Shown one piece after another: positions 24,039 to 31,771 of a stretch of 64,000 nt of DNA (position 1 is its first letter; each line of letters begins with the position of its first letter). Origin of the DNA: Streptomyces asoensis (GTDB lineage: Bacteria; Actinomycetota; Actinomycetes; Streptomycetales; Streptomycetaceae); the NCBI RefSeq assembly GCF_016860545.1, contig NZ_BNEB01000003.1, positions 1,736,001 to 1,800,000 on the forward strand. Reading direction: 5' to 3'. A model generated the notes under the pieces. That model was given only the letters and a program-made list of their open reading frames with translations, had not been told where the DNA came from and searched no databases. The position numbers were made by a program, and so were the translations under genes.

Positions 24039-25311
24039 CTCTGCCGGTCGTGATCGTCGGCGGGCTGCACGCCGACGCCCGCCGCGCGACGGTCGCGCGT
24101 CTGCTCGCCGACGTCCCCGGCAGCGTCGTCCTCCACCACGACCTGTCGACGGCCGCGGCGGGCACGGTGGTCCGTACGGTCGCCGACGCCGGCGGGATCC
24201 TCTCCGCCGGCGAGGCGCCCCTGGTCGACGACTGTGCCTGCTGCGCCCTGCGCGAGGATCTCGTCCCCGAGCTGCGCCGCCTCGCCGACGACGGCACGAC
24301 GCGCCTCGCGGTCGTCGAGCTGTGGGACTCCGTCGAGCCGAAGGCGATGGCCGAGGTCGTCGTGGCCGGCGGGCTGACGGTCACCGGCGTCGTCACCGCC
24401 GTCGATCCCGCGCTGGTCCTGCCCTGCCTCGGCAACGGCGACGACCTCGCCGAGTGCGGTCTCGCCGCGGCCGCCACCGACGCGCGCACCGTCGCCGACA
24501 CCTTCGCCCGCAACTGGAGTACGCGCCCGTGCTGGCCGTCGTCGACTCGGACGAGGCCGACGAGCAGGACCGTGAACTGCTGGCGCAACTGCATCCCACA
24601 GCCCACCGGGTCCGGATCACGCCCGTCGGCCACCCGCCGTCCGCCACCGGTCACGGGAAGGCCGGGGCGGCGACCGGGGAGGCGGCCGGGGAGGCGGCCG
24701 GGGCCGGGCGGGCGGGCGATCCGGGACGGCCCGGCGCTCACCCGGGCGGGCCGGACGACCGTGCGGATGCACGATCGCCGCTGGTCCGGGCGGTGCTCGC
24801 CGGATTCGACGCGGGGTCGGCCGCGGCCGCTCAGCACCCGGCCTGCGCCCGGCTGCCCGCGCAGGCGGACGCGCACGGGGTGAGCACCTTCGTCTGGCGC
24901 CGGCGCCGGCCGTTCCATCCGGAGCGGCTGTACGCGGCGCTCGAGGACCTGACCTGCGCCGCCGCTCGCAGCCGGGGGCGGTTCTGGCTCGCTGACAAAC
25001 CCGACGTCCTGCTCCACTGGGACGCGGCCGGGGGAGCCCTGTGCGTGGAGTCGGCGGGACCGTGGCTCGCGTCCCTGCCCGACGCGGCCTGGGACCTGCT
25101 GCCCGCGGTGCGCCGCGCCGCCGCCGCGCTGGACTGGCATCCCGAGCACGGCGACCGCTGCCAGCACCTCGTCTTCACGTCCCCGGGGCTCGACCACGAC
25201 GGCCTGGCGCGCCTTCTGGAGTCCTGTCTGCTCACCGACGCCGAGTACGCCGCGGGCCGCGCCGCCTGGAAACGGCTGCCGCCCGCCTTCGACACCCTCC
25301 TGGAGGTCTGA
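24035..25311 (+). pseudogene. CobW/COG0523-like zinc-responsive protein, frameshifted
   Basis: Two halves of one CobW-family gene lie in different frames. The first half (GTG at 24035, overlapping rpmE) reads to about residue 159 and includes the family CxCC motif as CACC at Cys67-Cys70. The second half continues as QLEYAPVLAVVDSDEAD through the CobW C-terminal motif TFVWRRRRPFHPERLY to the stop at 25311. The switch needs one extra C at about 24511. COG0523 GTPases are putative zinc metallochaperones induced in zinc starvation, which fits the operon. The N-terminus reads VVIVGGLHADARRATVARLL, so the Walker A Gly-Lys-Thr is absent too. Either a real mutation or a sequencing error explains the break. 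Confidence 0.85.
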
Positions 25312-25314
25312 TCC

Positions 25315-25554
25315 ATGCCCCGTAAGACCGAGCGCAGGCCTGCCGCGGCCCGCCCCGACCCCCTCGACCGCGCCGGGATCACGTACATCGACTACAAGGA
25401 CACCGACCTGCTCCGGCGGTTCCTCTCCGACCGGGGCAAGATCCGCAGCCGCCGGGTCACCCGCGTCTCCGCCCGGCAGCAACGCCTCCTGGCCCGGGCG
25501 GTCAAGAACGCCCGGGAAATGGCCCTCCTCCCGACGGCCCCCACCCCCCGCTGA
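25315..25554 (+). CDS. rpsR: 30S ribosomal protein S18, zinc-independent paralogue
   Basis: A 79-residue S18 with the core ITYIDYKDTDLLRRFLSDRG and KIRSRRVTRVSARQQR. There are no Cys residues, so it is the zinc-independent form. The ATG is three bases after the stop of the CobW-like gene, making it the last member of the Zur-linked operon. A frameshift upstream may reduce its translation if coupling matters. Confidence 0.96.
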   Translation: MPRKTERRPAAARPDPLDRAGITYIDYKDTDLLRRFLSDRGKIRSRRVTRVSARQQRLLARAVKNAREMALLPTAPTPR

Positions 25555-25567
25555 CCTGGGGTGGGGG
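25538..25567 (+). terminator. Terminator-like hairpin overlapping the rpsR stop
   Basis: Ten-base arms (25538-25547 and 25558-25567) of C/G runs with an internal A-T pair and a ten-base loop containing the rpsR stop codon. It is the only strong structure after this operon. Confidence 0.5.
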
Positions 25568-26323
25568 GCACGCCCCCGCCCCGGGCCCGATCGTGCCTGT
25601 CCTGTACGCGCCCCTGCGTCCACCCGTGCGCCGCTCCCGCGCCACATCGGCCGTACTGTGTCACCCCGCGTGCGCAGTACGGCCGCACCTGCATCCGCAT
25701 CAGTGAACATGGCCCGTACGTCTACGACCCCTGGACCGGTGGCCCGTCCCGTGATCCGACAGCGGGACGACACGCTCCTCCCGCGCACGAGGAACGCCGA
25801 CCGCGGGGGAGCGGACCCGGACGGACATGCACCGACGGTTCCGGGGTAGGCGCCGTGAGGACGGAGGCGGACTCGGCCGCCTCGTCGACGGGTTCCCCGG
25901 CCCCCGCCCGCCGGGCGCGCAGTCGATTCCGCGGACGCCGTCCGCCGCGTCGAGCGGACGACGGGCCTCCGCCGGAACCCCGCCTACCGGCACGGCGCGT
26001 ACGGCGCGGACGACCTCCCCGCGACCGGTCCGGTCGGAAGTCCGATGGCGACCGGACGGAACAGGAAGGCCGTGCCGCGCGTCTGTTCCTAATGCACCGT
26101 TGGTTCGATCCGGACGACTTTCCCGCGCACCCCGCCGTCGACAGGCGGGCCGCACGCCGGGGCAGGTCACCGGGTAAAGCGGGCGTCAAAGCTGTAACCG
26201 CTCAGGCACCCCGCGTGCACGTGCATCTGCTCATGCGGCTGCATGTGAACGGGGTTATGATCCGGGACAGTTGACCACGGCACCAATGGCCACACGAGCC
26301 AGTGCACCACCAGGGAGCGACCT
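25555..26323. other. 769-bp intergenic stretch without a convincing gene
   Basis: Open frames exist on both strands, but their products are Arg/Pro/Ser-rich, lack family motifs and have no good ribosome binding sites. Visible structures are a perfect 10-bp inverted repeat (25649-25658 / 25675-25684, GGCCGTACTG and complement), the 17-bp element at 26214-26230, and a -10-like TATGAT at 26256-26261. The right end is the promoter region of the DUF397 gene; the rest is unexplained. Confidence 0.6.
26214..26230 (+). promoter_or_regulatory. 17-bp operator-like element, copy 1 (upstream of DUF397 gene)
   Basis: This 17-mer contains the palindrome TGCACGTGCA (26216-26225). Its exact reverse complement occurs at 27304-27320. 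The element ends 94 bases before the DUF397 start, with a possible -10 TATGAT at 26256-26261 between them. Confidence 0.7.
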
Positions 26324-26584
26324 GTGGACCACCACGTTGACGGGGGGCACGACGTGTACAACGGCATGACGGCCACACAGCTGTACGGGGTTGCCTGGCA
26401 GAAGAGCCGGCACAGCAACTCGCAGGGTTCCTGCGTGGAGTTCGCGCGGCTGCCGGGCGGTGACGTGGCGGTGCGCAACTCGCGCTTCCCGGACGGTCCG
26501 GCGCTCGTCTACACCCGCGCGGAGATCGAGGCGATGCTGCTCGGCATCAAGGACGGCGAGTTCGACCACCTGATCGCGAGCTGA
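26324..26584 (+). CDS. DUF397 protein (WhiJ-associated small protein)
   Basis: An 86-residue protein with the DUF397 signature WQKSRHSNSQGSCVEFARLP, GGDVAVRNSRFPDGPALVYT and the C-terminal helix IEAMLLGIKDGEFDHL. GTG at 26324 has GGGAG six bases upstream. DUF397 proteins are typical partners of XRE/DUF5753 regulators in streptomycetes (WhiJ-type systems controlling development); they are thought to modulate the regulator, but the mechanism is not settled. Here the partner regulator lies 950 bases away, with an anti-sigma-like ATPase between them. A pair of identical 17-bp elements brackets this gene and the ATPase. Confidence 0.9.
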   Translation: MDHHVDGGHDVYNGMTATQLYGVAWQKSRHSNSQGSCVEFARLPGGDVAVRNSRFPDGPALVYTRAEIEAMLLGIKDGEFDHLIAS

Positions 26585-26681
26585 CGCACCGGCGCACGCG
26601 GTCCCGGGTCCTCCCGGAGTCTCACCGCACCCCCACCGCTCTCTCGGAGACGACGGGGGAGAGCATTCCGCAACGCGCGTA

Positions 26682-26711
26682 GAACCGCGGCGTCAGAACA
26701 CGCCGCGGTTC
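26682..26711. terminator. Bidirectional terminator between DUF397 and ATPase genes
   Basis: Perfect 12-bp arms (26682-26693, 26700-26711) with a six-base loop CAGAAC, ending two bases before the ATPase stop. The genes converge here. Confidence 0.8.
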
Positions 26712-26712
26712 G

Positions 26713-27219
26713 TCACTCGGCAGGGGTGTGCAGCCGGAAGAGCGCCCACACGACCTTGCCGCCGAGGCTTCCGGACAGCGGGTGCCAGCCCCAGCTGTCG
26801 GCGAAGGAGTCGACGAGGAACAGGCCGCGGCCCGACTCCGCCGAGAAGTCCTCGCTCTCGCGCGGCAGCGGACTCTCCCGGCTGGGGTCGCGTACGGCGC
26901 ACACGAGCCGTTCGGTCCAGCGCATCAGGTGCAGGCGCACGGGCGGATGCTGCCGGTCCGAGGGGTGCGGGACGTCGTCGGAGGACACCCCGTGTCTGAG
27001 CGCGTTGGTCACCAGCTCCGACACGACCAGACAGATGTCGTCGAAACGGTCGCCGACGTCCCACTGGCCGAGGGTTCTCCTGGTGAACTGCCGTGCCTCG
27101 CGCACCGCTTCGAAGCGGGCGGGCAGAGCGCACGAGGCGGCGTTGGACACGGCCGCGGGATCAAGCGGCGGAAGGCCCTGCCGTAACGGCTCGAGCATGG
27201 TCGATCCATTCGTCCCCAT
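26713..27219 (-). CDS. Anti-sigma-factor-like ATP-binding protein (HATPase_c, RsbW/SpoIIAB type)
   Basis: A 168-residue cytoplasmic protein with a GHKL ATPase fold. The N box is SELVTNALRHG, the G2-type box is GRGLFLVDSFAD, and a DPS segment stands at the G1 position. Size and motifs match the actinobacterial anti-sigma or anti-anti-sigma kinase group. ATG at 27219 has GGGAG eight bases upstream; a GTG three codons earlier overlaps that site and is less likely. With the flanking DUF397 and XRE/DUF5753 genes it forms a WhiJ-like locus that probably senses a developmental or stress cue. No sigma factor gene is nearby. Confidence 0.88.
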   Translation of the reverse strand: MGTNGSTMLEPLRQGLPPLDPAAVSNAASCALPARFEAVREARQFTRRTLGQWDVGDRFDDICLVVSELVTNALRHGVSSDDVPHPSDRQHPPVRLHLMRWTERLVCAVRDPSRESPLPRESEDFSAESGRGLFLVDSFADSWGWHPLSGSLGGKVVWALFRLHTPAE

Positions 27220-27536
27220 GCGAGGCACTCCCGGGATTCGCGGTCGTTGCGATGCAGCGGTGGCGCGAGACCATGGTTTCCGATGCGCACTGCGGATGCA
27301 AGGGCAGATGCACGTGCACGTGACCGAAATGGACCCGCCCGTACCGCTTCTTGGCCATTTTTTCCGCCAACTTCCCGCCCATCAAGGGCACTTCTCTTGC
27401 ATTCTCCTCACTGTTCCCGCGCATCCCGCTGTACGTATCCTTTGACTTCTTTCCATCTCTGTAATCGGACGAGTACTGCTCGAAGTGTTTTAGTGGCAGA
27501 CTGCGGCCCCTAAGACGGCTGGGGAGGCTGGCGAAC
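27220..27536. promoter_or_regulatory. Divergent promoter region between ATPase and XRE regulator
   Basis: This gene-free 317-bp region is less GC-rich from 27290 to 27500, as expected for promoters. It carries the second 17-bp element (27304-27320). No -35/-10 pair with acceptable spacing was clear in either direction. Confidence 0.5.
27304..27320 (-). promoter_or_regulatory. 17-bp operator-like element, copy 2 (upstream of ATPase gene)
   Basis: Exact reverse complement of 26214-26230, including the palindrome TGCACGTGCA (27309-27318). It starts 85 bases upstream of the ATPase start, in the same orientation relative to that gene as copy 1 is to the DUF397 gene. It also lies 216 bases before the XRE regulator. 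Confidence 0.7.
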
Positions 27537-28397
27537 GTGAGCGCGGGAGAGCCCGGATCGGTGGTGCGGCGGATGCTGCTCGGTTCGCAACTACGGCGAC
27601 TGCGGGAAGCCCGCGGCATCACCCGCGAGGCGGCGGGATACTCCATCAGGGCGTCGGAGTCGAAGATCAGCCGGATGGAACTCGGCCGGGTGAGCTTCAA
27701 GACCCGTGACGTGGAAGACCTGCTGACCCTGTACGGGATCATGGACGACACCGAGCGCCAGGCGCTCGTCGGCCTCGCCCGTGAGGCCAACGTGGCCGGC
27801 TGGTGGCACAGCTACTCGGACGTCCTGCCCAACTGGTTCCCCACCTACGTCGGCCTGGAGGGCGCGGCCGCGCTGATCCGGGCGTACGAGGTCCAGTTCG
27901 TGCACGGACTGCTCCAGACCGAGGCGTACGCCCACGCGGTCGTCAGCCGGGGCATGAAGGGGGCGAACGCGGCCGACATCGACCGGCGGGTGGCACTGCG
28001 GCTGGAGCGGCAGAAGTACCTCGTCGCGGAGAACGCCCCCGACGTCCACATCGTCCTCGACGAGGCGGCCCTGCGCCGGCCGTACGGCGACCGCGAGGTC
28101 ATGCGGGGGCAGTTGCAGCACCTGATCGAGATCTCGGAGCGCCCCAACGTGCGGCTCCAGGTCATGCCGTTCAGCTTCGGCGGGCACTCCGGCGAGTCCG
28201 GCGCGTTCACCATCCTGAGCTTCCCGGAGTCCGACCTCCAGGACGTCGTCTATCTGGAGCAGCTCACCAGCGCCCTCTACCTCGACAAGCGCGAGGACGT
28301 CGCCCAGTACGAGAACGCGCTGAAGGAACTCCAGCAGGACAGCCCCGGCCCGGACGAGAGCCGCGACCTGCTCCGAGGCCTGATCCAGCTCTCGTAG
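27537..28397 (+). CDS. XRE-family regulator with DUF5753 domain (WhiJ-like)
   Basis: A 286-residue transcription regulator. Residues 14-70 form an XRE helix-turn-helix (LRRLREARGITREAAGYSIR, then ASESKISRMELGR). The C-terminal DUF5753 domain carries the usual VQFVHGLLQTEAYA and RLQVMPFSFGGHSG segments and is thought to sense a ligand or partner. GTG at 27537 follows GGGGAGG. The known pattern is repression by the regulator, relieved or modulated by the DUF397 partner. The best candidate binding sites are the two identical 17-bp elements in the locus; that is inference. Confidence 0.92.
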   Translation: MSAGEPGSVVRRMLLGSQLRRLREARGITREAAGYSIRASESKISRMELGRVSFKTRDVEDLLTLYGIMDDTERQALVGLAREANVAGWWHSYSDVLPNWFPTYVGLEGAAALIRAYEVQFVHGLLQTEAYAHAVVSRGMKGANAADIDRRVALRLERQKYLVAENAPDVHIVLDEAALRRPYGDREVMRGQLQHLIEISERPNVRLQVMPFSFGGHSGESGAFTILSFPESDLQDVVYLEQLTSALYLDKREDVAQYENALKELQQDSPGPDESRDLLRGLIQLS

Positions 28398-28520
28398 GGA
28401 TTTCCCTCGCGCACCAGCGGTATCGGCCCCAACTCCCTTGAAACCACCGTACGATGACGTGTGATCAGATCGTGATGCCGATCGATCGCAGCCGATCGCA
28501 GCAGGGGATTGAGGGATCAC

Positions 28521-29981
28521 ATGTCGTCCTACTTCACTGACCTGGCCCAGCAGTACATCGACGGTAAGTGGCGCCCGGGGACGGGGTCCTGGGACATCAT
28601 CGACTTCAACCCCTACGACGGCGAGAAGCTGGCCTCGATCACCATAGCCACGGTCGAGGAGGTCGACGACGCCTACCGCGCGGCCGCCCGGGTCCAGAAG
28701 CAGTGGGCCGCGACCAACGCCTACGCGCGCCGTTCGGTCTTCGAGAAGGTGCTGCGGCTGGTCGAGGAGCGCGAGGCGGAGATCAGCGAGATCCTCGTCG
28801 CCGAGGCCGGCGGAACCTTCGGCAAGGCCGCGTTCGAGCTGCACCTCGCCAAGGAGTTCCTGCGCGAGTCGATCCACCTGTCGCTGCGCCCCGAGGGCCG
28901 CATCCTCCCCTCGCCGATCGACGGCAAGGAGAACCGCGTCTATCGGGAGCCGGTCGGCGTCGTGGGCGTGATCAGCCCCTTCAACGTGCCCTTCCTGCTG
29001 TCCCTGAAGTCCGTGGCCCCCGCGCTGGCCCTCGGCAACGGCGTGGTCCTCAAGCCGCACCAGAACACCCCGATCGCCGGCGGCACCGTGATCGCCAAGC
29101 TCTTCGAGGACGCCGGTCTGCCCCCGGGCCTGCTGAACGTCGTCGTGACCGACATCGCGGAGATCGGCGACGCCTTCCTGGAGCACCCCGTCCCGCGGGT
29201 CATCTCCTTCACCGGCTCCGACAAGGTCGGCCGCCATGTGGCCACCGTCGCCGCCTCGCACTTCAAGCGCTCGATCATCGAGCTCGGCGGCAACAGCGCG
29301 TTCGTCGTCCTCGACGACGCCGATGTCGACTACGCCGTCGACGCGGCCGTCTTCAGCCGCTTCGTCCACCAGGGCCAGGTCTGCATGGCCGCCAACCGCA
29401 TCCTGGTCGACCGCTCGCTCGCCGACGAGTTCACCGAGAAGTTCGTCGCCAAGGTGCGCACGCTCAAGGCCGGCGACCCGCGCGACCCGCAGACCGCCAT
29501 CGGCCCGGTGATCAACTCCCAGCAGGCGGAGGCCGTGACCGGCGCCGTCGAGCAGGCCATCGCCGAGGGCGCGACCGCCCTGCTGCACGGCACGACCACC
29601 GACAACCTCGTCGAGCCCTCCGTGCTGGCCGGCCTGCCCACCGACTCCCCGCTGCTCCAGCAGGAGGTCTTCGGACCGGTGGCCTTCATCAACACCTTCG
29701 ACGGCGAGGAGGAGGCGCTCCGCATCGCCAACGACACGCCGTACGGTCTCAGCGGCGCCGTCCACACCGCCGACGTCGAGCGCGGCGTGGCCTTCGCCAA
29801 GCAGATCGTCACCGGCATGTTCCACGTCAACGACGCCACCGTCCACGACGAGCCGATCGTCCCCTTCGGCGGCGAGAAGAACTCCGGAGTCGGCCGTCTC
29901 AACGGCGAGACGACGCTGGAGGCCTTCACCACCACCAAGTGGATCTCGGTCCAGCACGGCCGCAGCGGCTTCCCGTTCTGA
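28521..29981 (+). CDS. NAD(P)-dependent aldehyde dehydrogenase
   Basis: A 486-residue enzyme oxidising an aldehyde to the acid. Conserved features are the SPFNVPFLLSLKSVAPALAL segment, the catalytic Glu in IIELGGNSAFVVL, the nucleophile Cys in FVHQGQVCMAANRI, and the ending VPFGGEKNSGVGR. The order resembles benzaldehyde or vanillin-type dehydrogenases of class 3-like bacterial groups, but the substrate cannot be fixed. ATG at 28521 is preceded by GAGGG; a TTG four codons earlier overlaps that site. It stands alone between the WhiJ-like locus and the PadR gene. Confidence 0.93.
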   Translation: MSSYFTDLAQQYIDGKWRPGTGSWDIIDFNPYDGEKLASITIATVEEVDDAYRAAARVQKQWAATNAYARRSVFEKVLRLVEEREAEISEILVAEAGGTFGKAAFELHLAKEFLRESIHLSLRPEGRILPSPIDGKENRVYREPVGVVGVISPFNVPFLLSLKSVAPALALGNGVVLKPHQNTPIAGGTVIAKLFEDAGLPPGLLNVVVTDIAEIGDAFLEHPVPRVISFTGSDKVGRHVATVAASHFKRSIIELGGNSAFVVLDDADVDYAVDAAVFSRFVHQGQVCMAANRILVDRSLADEFTEKFVAKVRTLKAGDPRDPQTAIGPVINSQQAEAVTGAVEQAIAEGATALLHGTTTDNLVEPSVLAGLPTDSPLLQQEVFGPVAFINTFDGEEEALRIANDTPYGLSGAVHTADVERGVAFAKQIVTGMFHVNDATVHDEPIVPFGGEKNSGVGRLNGETTLEAFTTTKWISVQHGRSGFPF

Positions 29982-30019
29982 GCCGTCCGACGCCCTGAGG
30001 GGCGTCGTCCGGCGCCGCC

Positions 30020-30060
30020 GGCGGACCCGGACCCGGGCACCTGACGGGCACGGGTCCGCC
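30020..30060 (+). terminator. Possible terminator after aldehyde dehydrogenase
   Basis: Ten-base perfect arms (30020-30029, 30051-30060) with a 21-base GC-rich loop, 38 bases after the stop and 18 before the PadR gene. Confidence 0.4.
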
Positions 30061-30078
30061 ACGCCATAACCTGGGCCC

Positions 30079-30720
30079 ATGTCAGCGATCCGTCTTCTCG
30101 TGCTGGGCGCGGTGCGCCAGCACGGGCGGGCCCACGGCTACCAGGTGCGCGGCGACCTGGAGTACTGGGGCGCGCACGAGTGGTCCAACGCCAAGCCGGG
30201 CTCGATCTACCACGCCCTGAAGCAGATGGCCAAGCAGGGACTGCTGCGCGAGCACGAGACGGCCCCGTCCACCGCGGGCGGGCCGCCGCGTACCGAGTAC
30301 GAGATCACCGAGGCCGGCACCGAGGAGTACTTCAGGCTGCTGCGCGAGGCCCTGACCTCGTACGACCAGAAGACGGACGTGAAGTCCGCGGCCATCGGCT
30401 TCATGGTCGACCTTCCGCGCGCGCAGGCCGTGTCGCTGCTGCGCGAGCGCATCCGGGGCATCGAGGAGTGGCGCTCCGCCGTCACCGGCCACTACGTCCC
30501 CGAGGACGGTCCCGAGCAGCTGGGCCACATCGGCGAGATCATGAACCTCTGGATCCACACGGCCGACGCCGAGGCCGCGTGGACCCGCGGCCTGATCGCA
30601 CGGATCGAGCGGGGCGCCTACACCTTCGCGGGAGAGGGCGAACCGTTCGTCGGTGTCCTCGCGGACGGCGAGGAGAACCCTTACGCGACCGGGGAACGGC
30701 ATCCAGGAGACGCTCACTAA
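30079..30720 (+). CDS. PadR-family transcription repressor
   Basis: A 213-residue regulator. The N-terminal winged helix includes LLVLGAVRQHGRAHGYQVRG and PGSIYHALKQMAKQGLL, with the usual wing GGPPRTEYEITEAG. The C-terminal helical dimerisation domain spans about residues 95-190. It lies directly upstream of an ABC transporter pair; two TCAA-TTGA operator-like sites lie in the 79-base gap, overlapping the likely transporter promoter. PadR repressors of this type are commonly released by the drug or phenolic compound exported by the adjacent pump. Confidence 0.93.
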   Translation: MSAIRLLVLGAVRQHGRAHGYQVRGDLEYWGAHEWSNAKPGSIYHALKQMAKQGLLREHETAPSTAGGPPRTEYEITEAGTEEYFRLLREALTSYDQKTDVKSAAIGFMVDLPRAQAVSLLRERIRGIEEWRSAVTGHYVPEDGPEQLGHIGEIMNLWIHTADAEAAWTRGLIARIERGAYTFAGEGEPFVGVLADGEENPYATGERHPGDAH

Positions 30721-30778
30721 TCAAGTTTGACGACTCGCTCCGCCCGAGTTACTTTGACGGTGTAGTCAAGTTTGACTA
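30721..30778 (+). promoter_or_regulatory. PadR operator sites and promoter of the ABC transporter
   Basis: Site 1 is TCAAGTTTGA (30721-30730), and site 2 is TAGTCAAGTTTGACTA (30763-30778), palindromic except for its GT centre. A -35 TTGACG (30727-30732), 17-bp spacer and -10 TACTTT (30750-30755) lie between them, placing the transcript start inside site 2. The layout predicts repression by the PadR protein. Confidence 0.75.
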
Positions 30779-30799
30779 GCGAGGAGACGGGGGACTTCC

Positions 30800-31771
30800 G
30801 TGACCGACGACGCGATCACCGTCGAGGGCGTGCGCAAGAGGTACGGCGGGACACGGGCACTGGACGGGCTCGGCCTCACGGTGGCCCGGGGCACCGTGCA
30901 CGGGGTGCTCGGACCGAACGGGGCGGGCAAGACCACGCTGGTCAGGATCCTGTCCACGCTGCTGCGGCCGGACGGCGGCCGCGTCGAGGTGGCCGGCCAC
31001 GACGTCGTGCGCCAGGCCCGCGAGGTCCGCGCGCGCATCGGCCTGCTCGGCCAGCACGCGGCCCTCGACGAGGAACTCGGCGGCCGGCAGAACCTGGAGA
31101 TGTTCGGCCGGCTCCACCACCTGGGCGCCCGGCACGCGCGCGTACGCGCGGGCGAACTCCTGGAGCGCTTCGGCCTCACCGACGCGGGCCGCAAGCCGGT
31201 GCGCGCCTACAGCGGAGGCATGCGCCGCCGCCTGGACCTGGCCGCGTCGCTCATCGGCGACAGAAACGGCAACGGGCCCCAGGTGCTCTTCCTGGACGAG
31301 CCGACCACCGGCCTGGACCCCCGCGGACGCGCCGAGGTCTGGTCCGCGGTCCGCTCGCTGGTGGGCGGCGGGACGACGGTCGTGCTCACCACCCAGTACC
31401 TGGAGGAGGCCGACCAGCTCGCCGACCGCATCAGCGTCGTCGACCGGGGCCGCGTGATCGCCGGCGGGACGGCGGACGAGCTGAAGGCGCTGACGGGCGG
31501 TGACCGCATCGACGTCGTCCTGCGCGACGCCGCCCTGCTCGGCACGGTCGTCGCGCTGCTCCCCCTGCCGGAGCGGGACATCACCGTCGACCCCGACCGC
31601 CGTCTGCTCAGCGCCCCGGTCACCGACCGCATGGCCGCCCTCTCCGGGGTCGTCCGGGCCCTGGAGGCGGCCGGCGTCGAGGCGGAGGACGTGGCCCTGC
31701 GCCGCCCCACGCTGGACGAGGTGTTCCTGCACCTGACCGGACAGGACGACCGTACGAAGGAGGCCGTGTGA
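30800..31771 (+). CDS. ABC transporter ATP-binding subunit (DrrA type)
   Basis: A 323-residue ATPase subunit. Walker A is GPNGAGKTTL, the signature is YSGGMRRRLDLAASLIG, Walker B is VLFLDEPTTGLDP, and the H-loop follows at VVLTTQYLEEAD. The C-terminal extension of about 80 residues is characteristic of DrrA-like drug exporters. GTG at 30800 follows GAGGAGACGGGGG. It overlaps the permease gene by four bases (GTGA). A drug or lipid export role is likely; the substrate is unknown. Confidence 0.94.
   Translation: MTDDAITVEGVRKRYGGTRALDGLGLTVARGTVHGVLGPNGAGKTTLVRILSTLLRPDGGRVEVAGHDVVRQAREVRARIGLLGQHAALDEELGGRQNLEMFGRLHHLGARHARVRAGELLERFGLTDAGRKPVRAYSGGMRRRLDLAASLIGDRNGNGPQVLFLDEPTTGLDPRGRAEVWSAVRSLVGGGTTVVLTTQYLEEADQLADRISVVDRGRVIAGGTADELKALTGGDRIDVVLRDAALLGTVVALLPLPERDITVDPDRRLLSAPVTDRMAALSGVVRALEAAGVEAEDVALRRPTLDEVFLHLTGQDDRTKEAV

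Noticed and set aside
24035..25311. Programmed ribosomal frameshifting in the CobW-like gene
   Set aside because: The break lies in GCCCGCAACTGG, with no slippery heptamer and no clear downstream stimulatory structure; a mutation or sequencing error is simpler.
25700..26189. Two overlapping minus-strand frames of about 155 codons in the intergenic stretch
   Set aside because: Arg/Ser/Pro-rich products without motifs, start sites or family resemblance; codon use does not look like genes here.
27442..27465. TTGACT and TGTAAT as a promoter for the XRE regulator
   Set aside because: The spacer is only 12 bp, too short for a standard sigma-70-type promoter.
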